NCBI GenBank assembly: GCA_032622095.1
Contig: CP136069.1
Coordinates: forward strand, 157,347,043 to 157,411,042
DNA: 64,000 nucleotides
Reading direction: 5' to 3'
DNA from: Siphonodentalium dalli
Taxonomy: Eukaryota > Mollusca > Scaphopoda > Gadilida > Siphonodentaliidae
Both the position numbers and the translations under genes were made by a program. The notes beneath the pieces are model-generated. The model worked only from the letters and a program-made list of their open reading frames with translations. It did not search any database and was not told where the DNA came from. Below are positions 1 to 12,700 of the stretch, piece after piece. Each line of letters opens with the position of its first letter. Positions within the stretch are counted from its first letter, which is position 1.

Positions 1-535
1 ATTAAAATGAATGGGGAATTGGTATCATTAGCCATGAAAATGTCTCTGTATTTCAGTTGCAAGAAGATGGTTAGTTTTATATCATCATTATCAGCCCTCT
101 CAATTTACACTGGCAATCATTGTTGTAGCCAATGACTAAAGGAAATGCATCATAGCTCATGAAAAGTCAATTTCCCATTTCTCAGGCCAATAAATTAAGA
201 AAAGCATGATCACGTGTATTAACATTTCATCATCAATTTCTGGAGCCCATTTTGTTTTTGTTTTATTTAAATTTTTTTTAATTTTAAATTAAGCGAAACT
301 AATTCCATTATAGTATTCGCCAGGGTACTCCGAGTCACCGCTCCAAATTAGGTTGAAATCGGTTCTGGGGTTTGGGAGAAAAATCTGAACAGACAGACAT
401 AAAGACAGATCTTACTCTTATATATATAGATAAAAAGTTATGGACCTTAAGTTAAGCAGAGAGCTGCAGTTATGATTTTATATTTTTCATCTGAAGTTAG
501 TGGTGACCCAGTTGTAGTTTTTGATATTTTTTCAG
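1..535. other. Intron upstream of the first visible exon
   Basis: No exon is visible. Positions about 290-435 hold a dispersed-repeat tail: 'ccagggtactccgagtcacc', a 'gacagacagaca'-like run and a 'tatatatagata' end. Similar tails occur at 1765-2122 and 40497-40600. The acceptor of exon 1 is the pyrimidine tract and AG ending at 535. Confidence 0.6.
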
Positions 536-749
536 TTGGAGCTAGCATTGATCCGGCTGGAGTGACGATGATTGACTCAATCCGAGTATTTGTGAAATCA
601 AAAGAATCATTTGGATGGCCAGAAGAGACGGACGAATTCTCGGAGAATACTGCTCCAGCAAAACCTCCGGAGGATACTGGCCGCTGTGCCAGTTCAATGG
701 AAACTGAAATTGTACCATGTGCTCAACAGCCACTCAGCCTTGCTGAACG
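536..749 (+). CDS. UBR4: UBR4 exon 1 of this window (residues 1-70)
   Basis: Acceptor 'gatattttttcag', donor CG|gtcagt. The exon starts at the second base of a codon and leaves two bases over. It encodes [17 protein letters not shown] followed by a [11 protein letters not shown] block, both typical of UBR4, then a variable serine/proline-rich linker. The reading frame also runs upstream of 536 without support from the family, so the AG at 534-535 was chosen as the border. Confidence 0.92.
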
Positions 750-3700
750 GTCAGTCTTTATAGTAAAAGATCATTTTTATTTGGCCATGCCAATTCAATT
801 TCCTGTCTCTCAGAGCTAATTTGTGTTTATTATGTTGGGGAAATTTTCAATCGGTATGAAAGAAATGCGGTTCGGTTCTTCATACAAACATGAGCGGAAG
901 TTAGATTGAACAAACCCATTTCCTGGTTCAAATTTTGTTCGATTAATTACAGTATTTGATAACTATGTTCAGACATATTTATAAACCAGGTAGTATATTG
1001 TCCTTTTGCTATAGCATTTATAACACACAGTGTTGTTGATATAATGACCAAATCTATTATATTTGCCATTTATCAACAGTGTCCGCGCTGTCGGGGCCAA
1101 TGGTGCCAAATGCCCGAAAAATACAATATGGTCCAAAAAATATCGCATATGGCCTAAAAAATGGCCCAAGGAAATTTGCTTTACATAACGTAAAACAAGT
1201 CTGATTACGCTGTTGAGACAGTGCAGTCAATAGTAATAGTAAACATAGCATCCAGATTAAATCTAGCAATAAAGAACTAGCACCTCGCTCTCTGCAGGCT
1301 TGGATACTTCTCGACATGTGTGTTTAGGATTTCACAAAGCCATTGGCATTGTCCATTAGAAAACAGAAGCGAGTACATTTTCTCTCAAACAAATGCGAGT
1401 TTTATTCATTCAAAGTGAAACTGTTACAAAATATATATCACATGTTTATGACCAGAAGGAACAATGGTGTGGCTACACGTGTGAAAGAGAGTTCCTGCAA
1501 GTGTTATCAGTGCATTGTATTGTGCACCGTTTATCACTAGCCAGTTGTGATGCAGCCGATAATATTCCTCATTTGTACAAATACCAACGTGTTCTCAGTA
1601 CAGTGTACACATTCTTCAGTCGTTCGCCAAAACATCAAATCGCGTAAGAGAGCATTGAAAATGTTTAAATTTGACAAAGCCTTCAAGAAGTGGTCCGATG
1701 TGAAATCACATAGAGTTTTCAATTATATTTGAACCATATTATTGTCTGTTTTATATACATACTAGCTGGTGGGCCCGACTTCGTCCGGGCTGTTTCCCCT
1801 CTGTTTGACCTTGATTTGACCATTTTGAAGGTCAAGGTCAGGTCGGGGTAACGATTTAACCTGTCCAAAACACTCCCCGGACAAAAGTACCCGTCGAAAG
1901 TACCCGTCGAAATCCGTCCGTCGAAAGGCGCGATTTGACCTTGAATTGACTATTTTTAAGGTCAAGGTCAGTCGGGGTCACGATTTGACCCGTCCAAAAC
2001 ACTCCCCGGACAAAAGTAACCCTAGGTATCAAATTTCGTCGAAATCCGTCCGACAGTTTTCCCGGCCATTGCTAACAGACATACAAACAGACAGACAGAA
2101 GTCCCAAAATATATAGTAGATATGATTATATTTGTCAATTTATGTCATGTTCATTGTTTTCTGTTAAATACACTTTATTATACCTCAGATGAATGAATGA
2201 AAATGGCACCGTTTTTATATGGGGCCATACATTGTGTTCGAAGTTGTATTTTTTATGACTTCAATGCGTTTTTCTGTTACATGTAATGTTCATAGAAAGG
2301 TTGATAAGGTATCTATCAACCCACTTCAATACCAGGAAAAATTCAAAAGAGAATATTAATATTAGGTGTATTTTTAAGCGCAAACTGCCATGTGGCTTTA
2401 ATTACGTGGTAGTTTGTACTCTATAGTCTGTATGCTGCATTTGGGCTATAAACTAGCTGATAGCATAGCTCTTGTTTGGAGTTGTTCAAGAAAGACTACG
2501 AAATGTGGTTTGATTAATGAAGAAATTTTTCTGATTTTGTTTTCAGGTTGTTAAGCAACGCTCTGCTGGTACTGGATGGTATATTCGCTTCAACATGTTA
2601 CGATACCATTGTACGTATCTTTCTTAACCCTTTCATGAAGGGAGCTGGTGCAGCATAAAAGTTCCTGTGCCAGTGCATTCTCTTATATATTCAAGTCTCC
2701 CATATGAAGCCTTGCATATATAAGAGAATAAACTGGCTTACAAGGTCAATGTAAATATTGTTAGGCCAATGTATTCTCTTATATATGCGAGGCTCTCAAT
2801 GGGACACTCGCATATATAAGAGAATGCATTAGCACAGAGTTCTCGCAAAATTTAAGGAAGTTCCAGGTCATGGAATAATTAATGAATAAATTGCCTGATA
2901 ATGTTTCATAGCTTTGTATGTATATTACTTTCACAAACAAAGTGCAGAGCTTCTCTGGTAATTTATGAAAGAAAAATGTATGTGAATTTCATAATAAGTC
3001 TTCACACTGGCTTCTATTTAATTGTGATATAATTGTGTCACATATAAAGAAAAATGTTAGCTATTATACAGTGTATTATACAGTGATCTCTGTCAGCTAC
3101 GTCTTCTTGTCTCTTTAATTCTACATTCGCATGCAAATATAGTATTTTTGACTTCATATTTTCAAAATATGAGTAATATGTATCAGAAAAAGAGTATTAA
3201 AATGTCCATGATTGTCAGAATAAAATGTAAAATGACATAGTGTTGAAATTCCCTTCTCAAATTTGGACTGAAATGGGAGGCATTTTCAATAAATTTCAAC
3301 AGTTAACCCTTTCTTTACTTAATGGATTATCCCACTTAATTATAAATGTATACATTGGTCTATTGGTCTATTATTTAACTGGAGGGGTGTTCATGAAATA
3401 AGGAAACAACAAACAGACAAACAAATAAAGGATTCATATTTGTTTGAGCGAAATGTTCAGATAAGTTCAACAAACGACCGTTCCTCTTCAATTAGACCAA
3501 GTCTTCTCGGGTCACATCAGCTTGGGATATCGGTTGGGATGATGCTTTTTTGTACCGAGTCGCGCCTCATTGCTCTTCTATAATGGACTTTCATTCAAAT
3601 GACATACTACATGTACACGTGGAGCCTGGGTATTTGTGTAAATTCCTGAATGTGTTTATTCATCTGACATGTCCACAATTAATCTGTCTTCAAAATGATA

Positions 3701-6700
3701 TATCATTTACCTTGATAGATAAAGGTATAGTGATGATACGATTGTTTAATGTCTTGTTTACATGCATTTTCTGATAACACGACAAATCAAAATTATCTGG
3801 TTAAAACAAGGCTTTGTTTACTTATAAATGCTGTTGCTTTGACATATAACAGACCTCTGATATATGCATGTTTGATATTATCATGCTTGGGGAAAGGCTG
3901 CCCTCTGTGTTCGTATATGCAAAGCTTCCATTTGACTTAATCCGAAGACTTACAAGCAAGATAACTCCCGATTACGAATCTGGGTCCATTATAGAAGAGT
4001 AACGGGATGGGACTTGGTCCAAAACAGCATCAACCCAACCTATATCCCAAGCTGTTGTGGACTGAGAAGACTCGGTCTACTTGTCAATAGATTGTTTTGA
4101 GATTTGTCTCTACTGTACTGATGATGTCTGCATCACTCATAAAAATCTGATCTGCTCCTTTGGTTATTTACAGACTGTTCACCGAACACCCGTCACGGAG
4201 ATGGCCACCGAATTGCTGACATTGCCAACACCGCCGATAGTAATGCAGCACACTAAATCACTCCTGGCTTCTCTGTTTGCAACTGCTGCAGGCTATCAGC
4301 ATCATAAGGTGAGAAATTGTGGTGTCTATAACACAGGTCCTGGTCTCAATGATCAAAGTCCATATACAGTAATGCCCTAAATAATCAACTCCTTAACCAT
4401 TGCTGAATTATGGATAATTTTTCAGGATTTAGTCAGAAATATGGCTTGTTGCCATTCATCGGAAAGCTCTCACTAGAAGGGTAAAAATAACTAAAAACAA
4501 AGTTAATTTGAGACTATAAATATTTCGCAGATGAGGCCTAAGAAGAATGCGGTTCCCAGAGGGTGAATTTGGTGATGGTAGCTTGTTGTGCAGGATACCA
4601 TCACTAAATTCACCCTCTGGGAACCTCTTTCTGCAAATGACAGACACACTATTTGCAGGCTTGGCCATATATGTTTGTTATGATAAGGACAACTTGCTTT
4701 GTTTCAGGATCTGACATTACTGAGTCATGTGACAGAATGCTTGGTCTCAGACAGCACCGATATTGATGTCGAGAATTTTCAGAGACTCCTTGTCATTGCA
4801 AGATCAGTTGCTATATCTCGACCTGCAAACCTTGTCAAATTCAGTTCCAAAGGAGAAGGTATTGACTGATTGGTTATAAATTTAATGATAAACTCCCAAT
4901 TCACAAGATACTGAAATGTTGTTGCTTCGGCAGTGCTCACATTGTTTATTTCAACACTGAGTCATGGTGACCGTCATGAAAGGGTTAACTAATATGTACG
5001 AGAGCTCATCAGTCAAGAAAAATCTTTTAAAGCACCTGCGTAGGACTGAATATGGCATTGGCCTTTCATTGATTATTCAGTTTATATAATCTCACTAGTG
5101 ATAGGAACGTCAAGAGATCTTGCCAACCTTTGAATGGAATCTTCGAATAAGATACATTTGTTGCATGGTTTCGAGGTTGACATGAGGTTGACTGCAGGCC
5201 GAGGTGAATTTTAACTTCCATGGGTTGATGAATCTTCAAGTCAACCTCAAACCATGCAACAAGTGTTTTATTATATGATCTGGTGCTATTCTTTACCTGG
5301 TAGCCCATTAGAGTACTACTGTAGGAGCTGAAGAGATAGATATGTTCAACAAACAACAAATTTAATGAAACTCTCGGTCCGCAAATCAACAACAAATGAG
5401 TTATGTATGAGCAATTTTGATTGGCTGGTTGCAAACGCTACTCGTCATATGATTGGACAGCGACCTCTCAATCGTGACATAACAAATATTTTGTATTGAC
5501 CCGCGTTTAGGCCCAGGGGGCCTTTGTTTTATTTGAGCTCAAAAATCCAAGTGGGCTTAAACTCGGATATGGCCCTTGCAAACCAAAAATCCTAAGAAAT
5601 CGGGACAGTAAAACTGATGAAAGCCGATCTAACGCCGATTATTTGGGAATTTTTTCAATTAAATGTGAATATTAAAATATTATAATAACACTTTAAGTCT
5701 TGTAGTTTTATTGGACAACATTCCCATGTTAAAATGACACTATTATGTAAGTAGTCTTGACTGACAGCCGTCTTGTTCCCAAAGTGTATGCTTGGAGTCA
5801 GGAATGCCCTGGTTATTATGTAAGCGGCAGTGTGGGTTATCTATAGTCTGACTATAGTTTATATCAATGTTCAGATTTAATCGGATTAGGAAAATAATAA
5901 GCCCGGCGCTTTATTCGTGATCCATTGTCTACATAGAGGATGTTACAATGGCGACTAATTGAATGTTTAACAAAAGCCAGTGAGTGTAATTATTTAACAG
6001 CACTGACAAGGCAGTTGTATTTCTACTAAAACGGCATTCTGAACTCCTCGACCTGTGACCTCTGGGGGGCAAACGGTGACAGAATCTGACGAGGTTTGCC
6101 GAATGCTAAAACGTATAAAAAACGTATACAAAAGCACGTGTTTGAATATTTTGGTTTCGAGTGAATAAAGTTGACGCAGTTTGGAAGACATTTTTGTTAA
6201 TTGACAAGTTCCCCCTTCTGCTCCATTATGATACCCACTGTGTGTTTACATAACCAAGAGGCCAGTTCTTTGTGTTTGGCCACATGTAGGAACACACAGG
6301 TCTACGTTGTCACTGAACACGAAAAATATGATTTTACAGTACCGGTACTGTAGTTGGAACAGGTGCGCTTTGATTAAACTTAAAAGTATTGCACGCGCAT
6401 AGCCGTACATGGCTTTTAAAGCTATACGCTGTTAGCAAGTGGGTTCTATTGTATTTTATGTCTGTTAAACGTTTGGTTTCCCCAGGGAAGTATAATTGAA
6501 TAAAGAAATGTGAATTTAAGATTCACTTTATTTTATTTCATTTAATATTATCACTTACCTACGAATTATAACTTTCCATTTTTCGTGGCATTCTCGCCGT
6601 CACCGATCGTTTGTGAATAATACTTCTTGGAATTATTTATTTGGGGAGTATCATTAGCAAATACTTACTTACCACTGCTGAAATTGAACAAAATTTGGGG

Positions 6701-9700
6701 TGGGCTTAAACACGAATATACCCCTGTGCATGGAATTTGGCCAAAATATATGGGTGGGCTTAAACACGGGCATGGGCTTTGAACCGGGTCAGTACGGTAA
6801 CCCCGCGCCGGGTTAACATGGTGATTTATCAACCCGGCCAAGCCAATCAATCACTTTAGGGTTTGAAGGAGAAAATTAATGATCATATAATAATTATATT
6901 TATTACATTCCTATATGATTTACCTTCATTTCTCGCTTGACTACAAATGATAATTTCACGAGTGAATTATGTCACTATAACTAGCGCATTTTGTATTCAT
7001 ACTCACTATAAAAATTTACGTGTCCGTATAATTTGATATTATTCGGTTTTCTGGTTAAACATATGTTTAAAGTGGAACATAATGAACAGATTAATCACTT
7101 GATTGAACTGGTGATGTGAAATAATTCATTTGAGGCAGGGACTATTTTGTAAAACACTCGAGCTCAATGCGCTATCGTGTTTGTACAAAGTCCCTGTCTC
7201 TCATGAACTATTTCGTGTCACCAGTTCAATCATGTGATTACTCTATATAAACTCACTCAAAAATATGAACTTTCATGTTACAGATGTGGATATGGAGAAG
7301 GATCAGAGCTCTGTTGATAAAATTACTCAGCAAACGACTCACTTTGTTACTCAGCTCATGGAGACGTTCTGGAATCTTCATTCCATAAAACCAGTCAACT
7401 CGCTGCTAGCTCCTATAGGAATGCCAGGTAAAATCAGTCAACTCACTGCTAACTCCTGTAGGGAGCCTCGCGCATATAAGAGAATGCACTGGCTGACAAG
7501 GTCAAGGTAAATATTGTTTGGCCAATGTATTCTCTTATATATGCAAGGCTCCCTATGGGAGATGATTGTATATTATAAGAATGACGTGTTCTGTCAATTT
7601 GGAAATGTAATTTGTGAATATACCTGTTGAGAGCAAGAATATTCTCCATTTACATTCGATCACCCCAGCGGAGTGTTTCACAACACTTGAACATGATGTT
7701 GATGTTGATGATGGCAAGGTACTAAGAATTATATTTGCAATTTAAAAATCGAATTTAAATCAAATCCTTTGGTCGAATGGAATTTCAAAATAAATATACA
7801 ATATTTGCATGCTCTATCTTGATGGAATTTATTTTACTAGAATTTGCGACATAGATTGCTATTACATTAGTTAGTATATATCTTGAGATTTTCAATCTTT
7901 TTACAGGTCTTCTTCATGTAGATGTGACTGTTAGTGCGTTGGTTGAGATACTACATGCATTCATGTTGCATGATTCAGAAGTCGTCGATCTGGCCACGAA
8001 GCATTTTGTCAGGATGTTGCTTAGCACTGTAGGTGTACAATTACTTACTTCTGTACATAGCAAAAAAAAACTGCCTGATATAAGTGCTAAGAACTCTTTT
8101 TCCCCCAATGGGCTTAAGGTGGTGGCCACTAGATTATTTCAAAACTGACATTCATAGCAAATTTTACAAGAAGTTAACTGCTATAATCTGGAATATATAG
8201 TACAAGTTTTTTACTGAGATACATGTGGTACAAGTTTCGGTTTATTTTTTGAAAATTACAATATTTGTAGCACTTCCATAACTTAACATACTTGCTGTTA
8301 GATTTTGACAAGTTTGTGATGGCATAAGGATTAGGCCTGCGAATATTTATCCAAACATTTGCAGAATGAGGTCCCCAGAGGGTGAATTTATTTATGCTAC
8401 CCTGCACAGCGGACTAGCATCACTAATTTCACCCTCTGTTGATCTCATTCAGCTTAGGGATCATCTTCTACACAAAGATTCTTTTTATATCCCCACTCGA
8501 AGATAATGGGGGTAAACTTGATTGACGTCTGCATGGACTTTATTCCTCCCTTTTTCTGTCCGTCCTTCCATCCGTCCATCTGGGCAGATATCTCAAACAC
8601 CGGTTGTCAGATCTGAATGAAATTTGGTATGGATGTTCACTACTATGAGGACATTCAACGGAGTGTTCAATAAATTTTTCCAGATTTTCCGTTCTAGAAA
8701 TGTTGGTTTTTTTTGTCCGTCTGAGCAGATATCTCCAACACCAGTTGATGAATCTCAATGAAATTTGGTATGGATGTTCACAACTATGAAGGCATTCAAC
8801 ATTCAATGGAGTGTTCCATCGTTTTTTTCCATTCTAGAGGTATTCATCTTTGTTTATCTGGAAATGTTTATTTGTCCGTCCGAGCAGATATCACAACCAC
8901 CGGGTGACGAATCTCAATGAAATTTAGTATGGATGTTCACTAATATGAGTGCAATCAATTGAGTGCTCAATCGTTTTTTAACGGTTTTCGGTTTTAGTGT
9001 TATTGATTGTCTTTGTTTATATGAAACTGTTTGGGTTTTTTCCCGTCCAAGCAGATATCTCAACCATACTTTGTTGGTTCGAATTTGCCACCGTGGTCCC
9101 CAGTGGCAGACAATGATTTTGGTGATGCTAGCCTGCTGTGCAGGGTAGCATCACTAAATTCCCCTTCTGGGGACCTCATTCTGCAAATGCCCTGCAACAA
9201 TTTCTTAGGCCTGATAAGGATAGTACAAGAGGCCTTGAGCATTATCCTTCTACGATTACAAGAGTGGATTAAGCTATTAAACGTCACTATGATTCAATTA
9301 CAATTTGATTTAGATTTGCTTCAAAAATTTTTCTGCTTAAAAAGTTGATCTCAAATTTGACTGTCTCCCCTTGAAATCGAGCATTGCTTATAATTCCAAG
9401 AGGTCTTTTGAATTACCTATTGTGAGAAACTTAGATTTCTGTAAGAGAGTAAAAATTAATCACCACATTTAAGAGACATTTCTTTATTTGAATATATGTT
9501 TTACAGGACAGTAGCGTGAGCTTTGCTTGTAAGCAAGCAATGATAAGGGTTCTGAGAGAGAAGAGTAAACGAAAGAGAGTGTTCATACCATCGCCGCCCA
9601 GATGCAGTTCACCAGGTAAGACAAGGATCATACCATCATCACCCAGGTGTAGCTCACCAGGTAAGACAATGATCATACCATCGTCACCCAGGTGTAGTTC

Positions 9701-12700
9701 ACCAGGTAAGACAATGTTCATACCATCGTCACCCAGGTGTAGTTCACCAGGTAAGACAATGTTCATACCATCGTCACCCAGGTGTAGCTCACCAGGTAAG
9801 ACAATGTTCATACCATCGTCACCCAGGTGCAGTTCACCAGGTAAGACAATGTTCATATCATCGTCACCCAGGTGTAGTTCACCAGGTAAGACAATGATCA
9901 TACCATCATCACCCAGGTGTAGCTCACCAGGTAAGACAATGATCATACCATCGTCACCCAGGTGCAGTTCACCAGGTAAGACAATGATCATACCATCGTC
10001 ACCCAGGTACAGTTCACCAGGTAAGACAATGATCATACCATCGCCGCCCAAGTGAAGTTCACTTGGTAAGGTCTATATGATGCTGTCCAGGTGTAGTTTG
10101 CTATAAAAGGCTTTTTTTTTAAATGTGTACTCACAAAAATCGAAATATCACTATATTCTTAGTTATTGTTGCTATATCAAATAATGTTTATAATGTTCCC
10201 TAATCTCAAGGCTGTTGTATGCCTAACTTGGAACACTTGATCCATTAGAAAATAAAATGGAAGTATATAATGAATGATAATATGGTATTTCAAGTCATTC
10301 CCCATTCTTTCTGGCATCTGTATGCACTGTAAAGTATTATAAGGCCTACAATGTCTTGAGGGGACCATCTGCTTTGAGACGTGGTCAATACAAGTCTGAA
10401 TATAGTGTGTCTGACATTTGCAGAATGAGTTCCCCAGAGGGTGAATTTAGTGATGCTATCCCGCATAGCGGGCTTGTGTCACCAAATTCACCCTCTGGGG
10501 ATCTCATTCTGCTTAGGCCCCAACTTCTATGGGAGACCTAGGATCAGATTGAAGTTTTCCAGTTGAAGTTGATGAAGTTCACCCATTAGTCATGTCGATT
10601 TTGTATTTGATCTGCAAATTAGGGGATATAGAAATTGAACAGAAGGGATCTAAAGTATCTAAAACAATGTTAATTTGAGACTATAGTACTTCCCAGAAGA
10701 TGAGGTCTAATTAAAATGAGATCCCCAGATTGTGAATTTAGTGATGCTACCCTGCACAGCGGCCTTATTCTCAGGCCTGATAAGGATAGTACAAGAGGCC
10801 TTATAGTGAGCTTTATCCTTCCACGATTACAAGAATGAAATAAACTATTGATTGTCACTAGAATAATGGGCTAGCATCAACAAAAATTCTCCCTCTGGGG
10901 ACCTCATTCTGCAAATGTAAGATACACTAAATTCAGGCTTGGGTTAATACTAGGCATATACTGGTATCCATCTCAAATGTTGGTTACAGATGGGACATCA
11001 TATGCTCAATAGTATAACCCTGAAATAATTTATGTTTCGCATCCTGATTAGATGATTTATTTTTTCTGCAGCTGATGATGATGAGGAAGATGACGAGAGC
11101 AAGCGGGAGAAGATAACGAGCACACCTGTAGCTGGAACACCACCACCGAATATGGCTCCACGGCAAATGCATCCAGATGCAGACGACCAATATGAAGTCG
11201 TGGTAAGGACGTCCCTCATGTGTTTGTTGATGTTCTAGGACCATGTTCTTACTGTTTCTGTCGGTTCCTGGGAAAGTATCAGTTTGGCCATTTGAAGTTC
11301 CCCGAAAATATGTCACGAAAATTGTTTTTGGCCAACACACAATGAACTTGTTAACCGAAAATGCAAAAATAATTTGTTTTAATTTTTTTTTTTTGCACAT
11401 GGTGTTCAGATTTTTTTAACGCTTCTCACCAGTGACAAATGAGAATTATTGAGATATTAGTTTATCACATAATTTGGCCATAAAAGCAGTTTCATAATTA
11501 TCGGTAATAGACACGTTTAATATCAGCGCGTGCGATGACGTCACGGCGTTCTTCAAATCACTTGCGATCGCTGTAGTTTATGATTGTTGTTTTCGATGAA
11601 TATTTCGCGTTGCTTCTGGTTTATTTGATCATGTGATAAAAGGTATCTCACACTCGTCCTATTTTATACGTAATTTATCAACCTCGTCCTCTAAATTCTA
11701 TTTGAGCCTCGGTAAACCTCGGCTCAAATCGAATTTAGTGAACTCGGTTGATAAATTCCGTATAAAATAGAAACTCATGTGAGATCCTCTATGTATCGGT
11801 TTTATTTTTTTATTTGCAACAAATGATTACAATTTAATATATGAGATTTTCATTCACCAGTTATCATATGGAATAATTTCCAATCAGTATGTCACTACCT
11901 GTCTGGGTTTTTTCAATATTTTTTCCCCTGATGTTTATAAACTAACTAATAAAATTGCTGCGGCTTTATTATGCAATTTGAAATCCAGTCAGGGAATAAA
12001 GCAACTGGTGTCTGAGAATTATCCATTTTGGGATGTATATGAATGAAGGTGGTGTTTGAGGACCCTAATTGTTTTTGAATGGCCTTAATGTTTTCATCGC
12101 CATGTTATAATTAATAATGACAAGTAATTTTACCCCATGACGACAATGAGGCTAAAGCTTTGTTATTATTTTTTCCCAGGACAACAATGAGGCTATAGCT
12201 GCTATATATTATTTTCCCCTAAGACGACAATGAGGCTATAGCTGCTATATATTATTTTCCCCTAAGACGACAATGAGGCTATAGCTATGTTATTATTTTT
12301 CCCCAGGATGACAATGAGGCTATAGCTATGTTATTATTTTTCCCCAGGACAACAATGAGGCTATAGCTGCTATATATTATTTTCCCCTAAGACGACAATG
12401 AGGCTATAGCTGCTATATATTATTTTCCCCTAAGACGACAATGAGGCTATAGCTATGTTATTATTTTTTCCCAGGACGATAATGAGGCTATAGCTATGTT
12501 ATTATTTTTCCCCAGGATGACAATGAGGCTATAGCTATGTTATTATTTTTCCCCAGGATGACAATGAGGCTATAGCTATGTTATTATTTTTCCCCAGGAT
12601 GACAATGAGGCTATAGCTATGTTATTATTTTTCCCCAGGATGACAATGAGGCTATAGCTATGTTATTATTTTTTCCCAGGACGATGAGGCTATAGCTATG

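Larger units (their letters stand above)
4859..7283. other. Intron 4
   Basis: No coding sequence is recognisable. It holds a fragment ending 'gtcatgaaagggttaac' (about 4972-4988, the right end of a family A element) and two foldback elements listed separately. The rest, including 5500-7080, is AT-rich with no identifiable structure. Confidence 0.6.
8029..9506. other. Intron 6
   Basis: Holds two family E hairpins (8331-8456 and 9091-9192) and a dispersed repeat at about 8490-9060. No exon seen. Confidence 0.6.

Noticed and set aside
472-819. Open frame used as an independent small protein
   Set aside because: Only 536-749 has UBR4 content; the rest is intron read through.
9431-10051. Minus-strand open frame of 206 codons opposite the exon 7 array
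   Set aside because: A 45-bp repeat without stops in one unit is open along its whole length; the protein is a simple repeat with no family, and the plus strand carries the real exon.
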